Shown here: piece by piece, positions 48,101 to 57,668 of the stretch
Layout of the letters: the number at the start of each line of letters is the position of its first letter
Position numbering within the stretch: the stretch's first letter is position 1
From: Amyelois transitella
Taxonomy: Eukaryota > Arthropoda > Insecta > Lepidoptera > Pyralidae
NCBI RefSeq assembly: GCF_032362555.1
Contig: NC_083534.1
Span: 586,001-650,000 of the forward strand
DNA length: 64,000 bases
Direction: 5' to 3'
Translations under genes and position numbers: made by a program
Notes under the pieces: generated by a model
Seen by the model: the letters and a program-made list of their open reading frames with translations, nothing else
Database searches by the model: none
What the model was told of the DNA's origin: nothing

Positions 48101-51100
48101 TTTTTACCGGGATGGTAGGTACTGTTACGGAGCGGGTCGGAATTGGGTTTTAAAAAAAAAACATACATACATACATACATATGGTCACGTCTATATCCCT
48201 TGCGGGTTAGACAGAGCCAACAGTCTTGAAAAGACTGAATAGCCACGTTCAGCTATTTGGGTTAATGATAGAGTTGAGATTCAAATGGTGACAGGTTGCT
48301 AGCCCATCGCCCAAAACAGAATCCCAAGTTTGTAAGCCTATCCCTTAGTCGCCTTTTACGACATCCATGGGAAAGAGATGGAGTGCTCCTATTCTTTTTT
48401 CTATTTGGTGCCGGGAACCACACGGCTAAAAAAAAAACTAATTAATTAAACTAGAAAAGAAAGTACATATATTGAATGATGAAGAAAATAGTGATTGCCC
48501 GACGGAAGTTCAATCCAAACTGAAAGTAATATAATTAAAATATCTGCGCTTCGGTTTCCTATTGCATTGACGTCAATGGAATAGGAAACTCAGCAGTTTT
48601 ATTTTATATTTTAAATCATGTTATTTTCGATATAACAGTACCTACCCTTTGTTTATCTTCAGACTCTCTGCAATGCATAGTGGGTCTCAGGCTGGAAAAG
48701 GACATAGATTACATCCTGATAAAAAATTAAGTTCTCGTGGGATTTGCGACAAACCTGTATGTATTCAATTTTACCTACCGCTTGTGTTTGACGATAAATT
48801 CTCGAGTATAGATGGCGCTAAATTCGCGAGTGTAAAGCTCTATAATGGTACTGCATCAGGTGTCTTGTTGTCATATCTTCGATTTTTATACGTTAACAGA
48901 AAATGCTCATCAGGCTGAACAACTTTTGTTAAGACACAATTTCGATGTTTCTTATAGTTAAGCTGAGTTTTTATGATTCGATATCAGCTGTTCTAGATTC
49001 CAAAATAAATTATACAACGTAAAAAGAAGGTACCTTCATTTTCTCCTTCTTTTCGAAGTGACATTCTTCTATTCTTCTCTTGAGCTTCCTCTTCAGGTCT
49101 TCCAAGAGATTGGAGAGGGTCACTCTGTTGGACTCCAAGTCCGCACGTTGTTGGACAACCTGGTTAATGGCAGTTAGGAGTTTGATTCCTACAAAAATTA
49201 CAGATTTATGTTGGTTAATATAATAAGTAACATGCAACCTCTTTTCTGTTTTATTCAGAATATGTCATAACTGGCCAGTAAGTTGTGTAACCATTTAAGT
49301 GTGCATTGGATTCTTTTTTGCAATGTGGATTCTTTTTTTCAATGTGGATTCTTTTTTGCAATGTTACTTTTAGTACATACCAAATTGTTATAAAACTATT
49401 TTATCAATAAGTTCAGCGGTTTATTACAGCGCATGTTTCAAGTTAAACCAAAGTGCAGTTTAACTGTTTTACTCATCCCCAGTTCATTTCCATATCCAAA
49501 TTTTACTTTTTATGGAGTGCTTTAACGCCTTCAAAAGATCTGATACTTTTTTTTGCAACCTACACCGATGAAATTGTGTAGAAGTCTAAAATTAGTAGAT
49601 ATCTATGGCGCGAAAATATTTGAGCCTATCAGAGCGCGCCATTTGAATCCGCGAAACTGTGATGAGCGAGATAGCTGGAGATATCTTGTTATAAATTTAA
49701 AGTTTAATGTTCTTGTTATAAAGTTGATATTTTATTGATTTTTCATTCCGTTCGATTCGGCGATAGGTCCCGCTATGTGCGCGTCTATATCCCTTGTGCC
49801 GATTTTGATGAAACAAACTTTGAATGTTCTTCTGAGTTAAAACAAAGCAATTGGTGAAAGTTTCAAGTAAATCGGTTCAGTACTTTCGGAGATAATCGTG
49901 ATCATACATACAGACAGACAAGTTAAAAAAAAATTTTTGCTTTCTATTATTCATCATTCTAAGTCCCTCTATCCATTTCAGTCAAAAATACTAAATGTAC
50001 AGACAATATATTTTTACTGTTTTTATTATATGCATAGATTATTCGACCAGCGACTCTCTTACTTTGTTCATTGATCCTGAATCTATGGGCGGCCGGCTGG
50101 AAGTGGCATCCCTCAGGACTCGGAGCCCCCGAGTCGTCTCCGACGAAGTGAGAGCTAGTGTAGTTTGGCAAACTCGTTTCTGGAGAATCCTGTAAGGTTA
50201 CACAGATTATATTCGATAGCCATAGACAATTTGAACACAGGCTTCAAATTGCGATTAAAATAGAGACAGGTTGCTAGCCCGTCGCCTAAAAAAAGAATCC
50301 TAAATTTACAAGCCTAATCCTTAGTGCCGGGTGGTTCCCGGCACCAATATAAAGAAAAAAAGGAACACTCCATCTCATTTCCTATGGATGTCGTAAGAGG
50401 CGACTAAGGGATAGGCTTTTAAACTTGGGATTCTTATTTTAGGCGATGGGGTAGCCACCTGTCACTATTATCAATATTATCTCAATATTATCATTAAGCC
50501 AAATAGCTGAACGTGGCCATTCAGTCTTTTCAAGACTGTTGGCTCTGTCTGCCCCGCAAGGGATATGGACGTGACTATATGTATGTATGTAATCCATATG
50601 AAAGAGATGAAGTGGTCTTATTTTTTTATTGCTTCCGGGAACTACACGGCAGCCGGGAAGCATACGGCATCAAAATTCTTTGTGTAGTTTTAAAGATCTA
50701 AGCATACATTCATAGTTACGGTAGTGCGCTAGTCTGTGACATCGGAGGTCCCGGATTCGAATCCCAGGACATGATAAGAAATGAACTGTTTCTAATGGAT
50801 CTTGGATGTTTACCTAAACATACATATGTATGATCACGTCAACGAGTATATCTCACGTGGGGTAGACAGAGCCAACAGTCTAGAAAAGACTGAATGGTCA
50901 CGTTCAGCTATTTGGCTTAATGATAGAATTGAGATTCAAATAGTGACAGGTTTCTAGCCCATCGCCTAAAGAAGAATCCCAAGTTTGTAAGCCTATCCCT
51001 TAGTCGCCTTTTACGACATCCATGGGAAAGGGATGGAGTGGTCCTATTCTTTTTTCTATTACACTACATTTAAGTATTTCTGGAAACATAAGTAGTATCG

Positions 51101-51294
51101 TTGAGTTAGTATCTCGTAACACAACACAAGTCTCGAATTTACTTCGAGGGTAACACTCTGCCTGATTTACCCCATAAGTAGGTAGTTATATATTTATTTA
51201 CCATTGACTTGTACTTCGGCAGGTCATCGCTGGTGAACCTCACGCTGTGGTTCCGTGGTATCTTGGAGCCAGGGTGCAGAATCTTGAGAGACAT
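45167..51294 (-). CDS. unrecognised coiled-coil protein, 7 exons, about 283 aa
   Basis: Exons in coding order: 51294-51202, 50189-50063, 49188-49034, 47443-47312, 46383-46270, 45976-45878 and a last exon ending at 45167. Splice phases agree throughout. Residues 1-73 look disordered (start MSLKILHPGSKIPRNH). Residues about 74-170 are a strong coiled coil (LESNRVTLSNLLEDLKRKL, LEREKFNIVTEIEHLKRHLE). After a 38-residue exon (TKLNSDHIFTPCSVADLP) comes a second coiled coil (DIAELRQRVAQVEARL). The last exon is ambiguous. Starting at 45298 it gives 43 residues ending ELYKEM and a normal-looking tail. The stronger acceptor at 45337 gives a frame that stops at 45211. I do not recognise the family. Confidence 0.7.
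46128..46235 (+). repeat. SINE-like repeat A, partial
   Basis: AAACGGCGACTATGGGAAAG to GAATCTCAATTCGAGCATTA, in an intron of the coiled-coil gene. Confidence 0.6.
46683..46782 (+). repeat. short Helitron-like D-type element
   Basis: ACTAATATTACAAATGCGAAAG to GGGGCCAACAGCTAGT, internally deleted. Confidence 0.55.
47042..47280 (+). repeat. SINE-like repeat A, near full length, diverged
   Basis: TGCCGTGTGGTTTCCAGCAC to CCCGCAAGTGATATAGACG. Confidence 0.8.
47490..47590 (+). repeat. 3' end of LINE family B, short
   Basis: TTTATGAATGTGAATGAAGC to GAGGCGTGATTTTATG and a (TATG)n tail. Confidence 0.7.
47925..48062 (+). repeat. short degenerate tandem repeat
   Basis: Three units of about 45 bp around GCGACGAATTAAACGCCAT, variant AGCAATGAATTAAATGCCAC and GCGACGAATTTTACGC. 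Confidence 0.55.
48161..48426 (-). repeat. SINE-like repeat A, full length, reverse
   Basis: (ACAT)n tail, CACGTCTATATCCCTTGCGG, to GGGAACCACACGGC. Confidence 0.88.
50261..50655. repeat. cluster of three repeat A copies
   Basis: A reverse fragment (50261-50323), a full + copy (50324-50591, TATGTATG tail) and a reverse head fragment (50594-50650, GAGATGAAGTGGTC to ACTACACGGCA), in the intron between coiled-coil exons 1 and 2. Confidence 0.8.
50719..51180 (+). mobile_element. tRNA-derived SINE interrupted by a reverse repeat A
   Basis: The tRNA-like part is at 50719-50818 (GGTAGTGCGCTAGTCTGTGAC, B box GGATTCGAATCCC). The 3' body resumes near 51092 (TATCGTTGAGTTAGTATCTC, CTCGAATTTACTTCGAGGG). 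A reverse repeat A with an (ACAT) tail lies between (50818-51060). Confidence 0.75.
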
Positions 51295-51544
51295 TGTGGC
51301 TGATCTGAGGAAACAGTGACAAGTTCAAAAAAAATATTCATTATTATAGGACATTTCAACATCACTTAATAATTTATATCTTTTGATTTCACAACAATGG
51401 TGGCCGTTTAAAATAAATTACTAAAAACTAAGTTTACCTACTTACTGCTGCTTACAAAGCGTCAGTGCAGAAGAAGCGGTAACAAACTGCACTGCAGCAT
51501 TCACTTCAATAACGTCAACTTAACAATTATCCAAACTTGGAATA

Positions 51545-51672
51545 GAAACCTGTCACTATTTGAATCTCAATTCTATCATTAAGCCAAACAGCTGATGGGG
51601 GCCTATCTGTCTTTTCAAGACTATTAGCTCTGTCTACCGCGCAAGGGATATAGACGTGATTTTATGTATGTT
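51545..51672 (+). repeat. SINE-like repeat A, 3' part
   Basis: AACCTGTCACTATTTGAATC to GCAAGGGATATAGACGTGAT and a TATG tail, upstream of the coiled-coil gene ATG. Confidence 0.75.
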
Positions 51673-52010
51673 TGTCTTGACGAAAGGATTTAACTACATT
51701 TTTATAGCGAGAGAAGCCGCGGCAGCTAGTATAAATACCTAATAAATTTATACAAATAAAAATCACTAAGTTACACAATAAAATTTAACTTTTAATAAAA
51801 CTCTTTAAAAAATATATTATATTAGCATTTTTACAATAAGCCTTAAAAAAAACATTACCTGAACATTATCGTTGATAAAACTTACTTGAATACGACTTAG
51901 TGATGTCAGATTTGCAATGAATTTACGTATTTTGTTGGCTAGACGATGTCGGTCGGTCGTTTATCTACAGGATGATGTGAACTTTCTAGTTATATTACTC
52001 ATTGGTATAT

Positions 52011-52265
52011 ACATACACATATATAATCACGTCTATATCCCTTCCGGGGTGGACAGAGCAAGCAGTCTTGAAAAGACTGAAATGCAGCGTTCAACTGTAC
52101 GGCTCAATGACGGAATTGAGCTTCAAATAGTGACAGGTTGTTAGTCCATCACCTACAAGAAGAATTCCAAGTTTACCTATAAGTCTTTCCCTTAGTCGCC
52201 TTTTACGACATCCGTGTAAAAGTTATGGAGTGTTCCAACTCCAAAGTGCTGGGAACCACACGGCA
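52011..52265 (-). repeat. SINE-like repeat A, full length, reverse
   Basis: ACATACACATATATAATCACG to GGGAACCACACGGCA. Confidence 0.85.
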
Positions 52266-52561
52266 TTTACCTGTACCTTCTATAGATCTAAGATTTTAAG
52301 ATATATTGATTCATAAGTGTACTACTTAGAACATGTTTCAGAAATTAATTAACAAAAAAAGAAACACCCTGTTAATGACTAACAAGCCGTACTTGGTACG
52401 GTCGTGTATCGTAAAAAATATTATCATACCGCCGGAGCATTTTGCCAATGATCTGCCATTTTGAATGGCATTATGCAGTAACGAGCAGGAGTTTATAACA
52501 TAGTGGTGTTATGGTGGAGTCGGGCAGGCATCTTATTTTAACTGTGGAATTCTTTTTATGG

Positions 52562-52602
52562 CATTAAAGGCCTTAGTCTTTTTAAGACTAAGGCCTTTAA
52601 TG
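52562..52602. repeat. perfect hairpin, 19-bp arms with TTT loop
   Basis: CATTAAAGGCCTTAGTCTT, TTT, then the exact reverse complement. The segment resembles the CAGTCTTTTCAAGACTG part of repeat A, and the rest of a repeat A copy (partly reverse) follows at 52670-52815. Confidence 0.92.
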
Positions 52603-53088
52603 TTGGCTCTGCCTACTGTGATTGTGTGTATGTATGCAATATATAATAGGTAATATAATTAAGATTCAAATAGTGACAGGTGGTAAGCTCAACGCCTAAA
52701 AGAAGAATCCCAAGTTTAGATTAGCCTATCCCTTAGTCGCCTTTTACGACATCCGTGGAAAGAGATGGTGTGGCCCTAATATTTTTGTGTGTATTGGTGT
52801 TGGGAACCACACATAAGTACATCAAAACGATACCAATTTGATCATAGTACCTACGTGTGTTCGTCTCAAACCAAATGACCAACCGTATTTTAACAGAGAA
52901 GTATTTTTTCAAATGAGTACCTACCTATGCGAACTGCTCCATTCTAACATAATGCCGACCATTTGCGACATTCAAAGTTTAGTAGTTTGCGTCACGCGAT
53001 GTGAAATGCGGACACGCACGGCGTCGTGCGGATCGCAACGATGATGGAGTACCAAATATTAGGTCATCAGTAGTTTATTGGAGTCTAT

Positions 53089-53172
53089 ACATACATACAT
53101 AAAATCACGCCTCTTTCCCGGAGGGGTAGGCAGAGACTACCTCTTTCCACTTGCCACGATCTCTGCATACCT
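53089..53172 (-). repeat. 3' end of LINE family B, reverse
   Basis: ACATACATACATAAAATCACG, CCCGGAGGGGTAGGCAGAG, CCACGATCTCTGCATAC. A short reverse repeat A piece follows at about 53262-53345. Confidence 0.75.
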
Positions 53173-53499
53173 ACGAAGCTAGTAGATGAGATAAAAGGCG
53201 CATTTTCAGTGCTGTGAGCAAGAACCAAAGTCCCGTTAGCAAATACCTATATATACATTCATTCAATCACGTCTATATCATTTACGGGGTAGACAGGGCC
53301 AATAGTCTTGAAAAACCTAATACGCCACGTTCAGCTGTTCCGTTTCTGAAAAATCCCACTTAAAAGAATTAACGCTAACTAATTTTTACTGGGATGAAAG
53401 GCACCCTATATCTATTGTGATATTCCAAGATTAATTCAGTAGATAACCCGTCAAAAACAAACTTACTCCCTCATTTTGTATAATAAGTTGGGATAAGAC

Positions 53500-53756
53500 A
53501 ATGACTGCAAGCAGGTTGACTAAGCAGATATACTGAGTGTAGGGGGAAAGGTCGGAAGGCCTAGACGAACGTATCTTGATCAAATCCTGGCGAAGAGTCA
53601 GGTCAAGAGTACCCGAAACCGCCGAGCTTGCATGAAGAGAGTTACGAATGTAGATGAAGCGTAGGAAGTATGCAGAGATCATGGCTAGTGGAAAGATGTA
53701 GTCTGTGCCTACCCCTCCGGGAAAGAGGCGTGATTTTATGTATGTATGTATGTATT
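53500..53756 (+). repeat. longer 3' end of LINE family B
   Basis: Begins in the ORF2 C-terminal region (GGTTGACTAAGCAGATATAC, CCTAGACGAACGTATCTTG) and continues through CCGAGCTTGCATGAAGAG to GAGGCGTGATTTTATG and a (TATG)n tail, 130 bp before the RpL32 stop. Confidence 0.75.
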
Positions 53757-53880
53757 AATTCTAAGTGTCCCTCTATCCATTTCAGTCAAAAATACTAAAT
53801 GTACAGACAAAATATTTTTTATAACTACATAGGTAGGTAGTATAGGTACAGATAATAAAACCAGCAACATTTTTTTACAC

Positions 53881-53886
53881 TTTATT
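53881..53886 (-). terminator. RpL32 polyadenylation signal
   Basis: AATAAA on the - strand, 7 nt after the RpL32 stop codon. The 3' UTR appears very short, as is usual for ribosomal protein genes. Confidence 0.7.
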
Positions 53887-53892
53887 ATAAAC

Positions 53893-56800
53893 TTATTCAT
53901 TCTCCTGACTGCGCAGTCTCGCGGCAGCATTGGTCACTTTGATGCTGAGCTGCTGGGCGCGCTCCACGATTGTCTTCCGCTTCTTTGAGGAGACGCCGTG
54001 CGCGATCTCCGCGCAGTACTTCCTGTTCTGCATCATCAGGATTTCCAGTTCACGAACATTGTGGACGAGGACCTGGAAAAGTCATCAATCATCATATAAT
54101 CATCAATATGTTTTATATAACTTTTGTGTAAAAAAAATAACCGTCTCCTATCAATATCCTCCTTTTGTGAAGTCGGTTAAATTTAAAAAACCTTAAAACT
54201 TTCCTTGAAACCGCATCAGAATCGGCCTAGCGAAACGCGAAATAATCGCCGACAAACATACTACAGGTCAAATTGAGAACCATCAATTTTTTTTAAGGCG
54301 GTAAAAACAGAAAAAGAGTATATCAAGATATCTTGCATGTTACTTTACGACGCGGTAACATACTTACACAATAATCACGTCTACATCCCTTGCGGGGTAG
54401 ACATCACGTTTAGATGTATGTTTGTTAATGTAATAGTGACAGGTTATCCCATCGCCTACAAGAGGTATCCCAAGTTTATTAGACTATCCCTTTGTCGCCT
54501 TTTACGACATCCATGTGGTTCTAAAGTGATCCGGAAACACACGGCACTAATGAAGTCACAGACAAAGAGCTGGTATTAAATGTGCATGCCAATATGACCA
54601 AATAGCTACATACATCAGCTGTTTGGAATAGGGTTCGGCAGATTTATTGTTGCAAGGTTACAAATTGTTATTATCATATTGAATTATGTTAACACAGAGT
54701 GCCCTTGCTTGTGTGAAGTCATAAAATATGACCACGGCCAGCTCTTTAATATACATATAATAACATATACATACATATAATCACGTTAATATCCCTTGCG
54801 GGTAGACAGAGCCAACAGTCTTGTAAAGACTGATAGGCCACGTTCAGCTATTTGGCTTTAAGATAGAATTGAGATTCAAATAGTGACAGGTTGCTAGCCC
54901 ATCGCCTCAAAAGAATCCCAAGTATGTAAGCCTATCCCTTAGTCACCTTTTACGACATCCATAGGAAAGAGATGTGGTGGTCCCATTTTTTTTTGTATTG
55001 GTGCCGGGAATCAAACGTCGACGTCGTAAAAGGAGAATAGGGGAATTTGCTGGTGATCCAGTGCAAGCTCACATGCTGGTCTGGTACATAACATGTAAAA
55101 AAACCGCCTTCAATCCATATCTTCCTTTTAAGAAGTAGGTTAAATTTCTAAAGTTCTTCCTACAAGTGTAACAAAAACACTTTTTCACAATCTTGTGGAC
55201 AAACATACATACAGGTCAAACTGAGAAACACCTTTTTTTTGTGTGGGTTAAACTTATGGTGTGATAGAAAAGGCTTAAAAACTTCAAGGGCTATTTCTGA
55301 ATTTCACATTTATGTTTCAGTTGGCCAGCTAAATGTGACCTTTTGAATCTTGGCTCCCTCTACCCATAAAAGGGAAATACGTGATTATATATAATTTTCT
55401 TTCTTCCTTCTAGATTATTGAGGTACAAATGTGATTATATGTTTTTCTTACTTCCTTCTAGATTATTGAGGTAGAAATGGTAGGAAAGTTGATAGTTCAC
55501 CTTGTAGTTTAACCAACCAGTATATTATTATTATGTAAAATGGTAGTTTTGAGGTTCTTTATCTTTTATTTTTTAAATGCTTTATATATTACTTTGTGAT
55601 ATTTATTTGATAATTTCAAACTAACACAGTAACTTTTACTAACACAGACTTCAGAGTTCATGTTATCTGTACGTGTAACTTTATCAAATAAAGATTTATT
55701 TATTATTATTACCTTGCGGAAACCGTTGGGCAGCATGTGACGGGTCTTCTTGTTGGATCCGTACCCGATACTCGGCATCAAGTACTGGCCCTTGAAACGC
55801 CTGCGCACTCTGTTGTCAATACCTGGAAAAATTTCATGGCAGACAGACATTAAGTAAAGTGGAAACAATAATACCCAACAATCCGTGGCAAGTAAACAAA
55901 GGTCAAGAGTACCCGAAACCGTCGAGCTTGCATGAAGAGGGTTATGAATGTGGACGAAGCGTAGGAAGTATGCAGAGATTGTGGTAAGTGGAAAGAGGTA
56001 GTCTCTGCCTACCCCTCCGGGAGAGAGGCGTGATTTTATGTATGTATGTATCGTGGCAAGTACAGTGTGGTCATTTTGGACTAAAACGAGGATGAGACAA
56101 GACTCCTTGAAGATCTGAAAATCTGGTGTTACATTCTGACTGACCCACCAGACCAATTTCTAGTCATTCAACAGTCTAGATTAACTGCTCCTTCAGTCAA
56201 TTGTTTTAAGAATCGGCTAGACAAACTTTAAAAATCTCCAAGCATCAAAAATCACATGCGTCAGCTTAATGAGCTGCTAGTGTGTTTAAAGTATATAATA
56301 ATAAGATCCAACTAGAACTTGTCCAATCAGAAAGAAAATGATGTCTATATCCCTTGTGGGTAGACAGAGTCAGCAGTCTTGATAGACTGACAGGCCGCAT
56401 TCAGCTGTTAGCCTTAATGATAGAATAGTGACAGGTTGCTAGCCTGTCGCCTAAAAACGAAGAATCCCGAGCTTGTATAAGTTAATCCTCTCCCTTAGTC
56501 GCCTTTTGCGATAGCCACGAGAAAGATACGGAGTGGTTCTTTTTTGAAGTGCCGGAAACCACACGGCATTCGCGCAAAAACCAAAGGATTTTTTTTTGTT
56601 ATTTTGTACATAAATAACGTCCATTTTAAGATTTTGATATTGAATGAAAGAAGGTAGTGTGTCTGTCACTATGACCAAATGACCATTTTGCAGGCTATCA
56701 GGAATAGGATTTGACAGACTTTTTTTTAGCAAAGTAACAAATTGTAATTATTCCATTAAAAAAGAATAACACAGAGTGCCTTTGCATTAAATAAAAATGC

Positions 56801-57155
56801 TAAGATGGGATAATTTATAACTTTGGTGAAAAATTTATAGAGACAACGAATAAGACAAACATAACCTCTGAGAAGTTTATAAATGTGATCATTTTATCAT
56901 TTATTTATCGATTTAATTGGTATTTTATTCCGAACCAAACATTGAATTACACATAAATGCAGGTTTTGAAAATTATTTATTCCTAAAACTGGAAGGAAAA
57001 GAAAAGTAAGAAGGCATGGAATGTATGCAGCGATTCTTACCTCTCGGTTTACGCCAGTTTCGCTTGAGTTTATCATAGCGATCCGATTGATGGCGGATAA
57101 ACCTTTTCGTCCTCTTTTTGACGATTTTGGGCCTATATACTGGTCTGATAGCCAT
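53893..57155 (-). CDS. RpL32: 60S ribosomal protein L32 (eL32), complete, 3 exons
   Basis: Exons in coding order 57155-57041, 55822-55713, 54072-53893 encode 134 aa, the normal length. The start [19 protein letters not shown], the middle [20 protein letters not shown] and [17 protein letters not shown], and the end [14 protein letters not shown] are the conserved eL32 sequence. The protein is a structural part of the large ribosomal subunit. Introns of 1.2 and 1.6 kb carry repeat A, LINE-B ends and family F elements but nothing that disturbs the exons. Ssdp lies divergently 513 bp upstream. Confidence 0.97.
54135..54306 (+). repeat. repeat family F
   Basis: CTCCTTTTGTGAAGTCGGTTA to TTTTTTTTAAGGCGGTAAAA, with AAACCGCATCAGAATCGG inside; in the second RpL32 intron. 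Confidence 0.6.
54373..54546 (-). repeat. SINE-like repeat A, internally deleted, reverse
   Basis: AATCACGTCTACATCCCTTGC to GGAAACACACGGCAC. Confidence 0.7.
54770..55013 (-). repeat. SINE-like repeat A, near full length, reverse
   Basis: ACATACATATAATCACGTTAA to GGTGCCGGGAATCAAACG. A second family F copy follows at about 55095-55254. Confidence 0.8.
55900..56052 (+). repeat. 3' end of LINE family B
   Basis: GTACCCGAAACCGTCGAGC to GAGGCGTGATTTTATG with a (TATG)n tail, in the first RpL32 intron. Confidence 0.75.
56341..56568 (-). repeat. SINE-like repeat A, near full length, reverse
   Basis: ATGTCTATATCCCTTGTGGG to GGAAACCACACGGCAT. Confidence 0.78.
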
Positions 57156-57668
57156 TTTGATTGTTTCTTGTTGAAACGCGGCGGTGAACCACGCGGTGAC
57201 ACGGCCGCACGAAAAGGAAAGAAGAATAGACAAACAAGGCCATTTCTAGAGTAACTGTCAAGTCTCATTGCCAAAATGTCAAAGAATTATTTGAGAATAG
57301 TGTTGTACACTTCAAAAGTGAACTCAGAATCTATTTATTAATTCTATTGTCATTAGTAATTTTAAAGTTAAAAAAGTAGAAACATTACTTTTAAAATTTT
57401 ACTCACTAGTGGTGGCCTTTATTATCTTATCAAATTCATTTTATATTAAAAACTTAAATAAATAATTTCTTTCTTTTATTATCTGTAATTGCCATATACA
57501 ATGTTTTATGACAGTTCTCTACATTTATGAGAACAAACTAATTTGTCTATGCCACAGACGCCAAATGTCGCCATCGATCAATGACATTTTGTGGAGTTGA
57601 ATTTATTGATATAAAGCGTTAATGTAAATAATAAACAATTTCATCATAAAAGTCGGCTTCCAGTCGAT
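57156..57668. promoter_or_regulatory. divergent RpL32 / Ssdp promoter region
   Basis: 513 bp separate the two start codons. On the RpL32 side the - strand has a pyrimidine tract CTTCTTTCCTTTTCGTGC (about 57211-57228), 55-70 nt before the ATG. It fits a 5' TOP transcription start, the translation control element of ribosomal protein mRNAs. I see no clear TATA box on either side. Shared regulation is inference. Confidence 0.6.

Noticed and set aside
55566..56156. 196-codon - strand open frame
   Set aside because: It is RpL32 exon 2 read through into its introns and a LINE-B end, not a separate gene.
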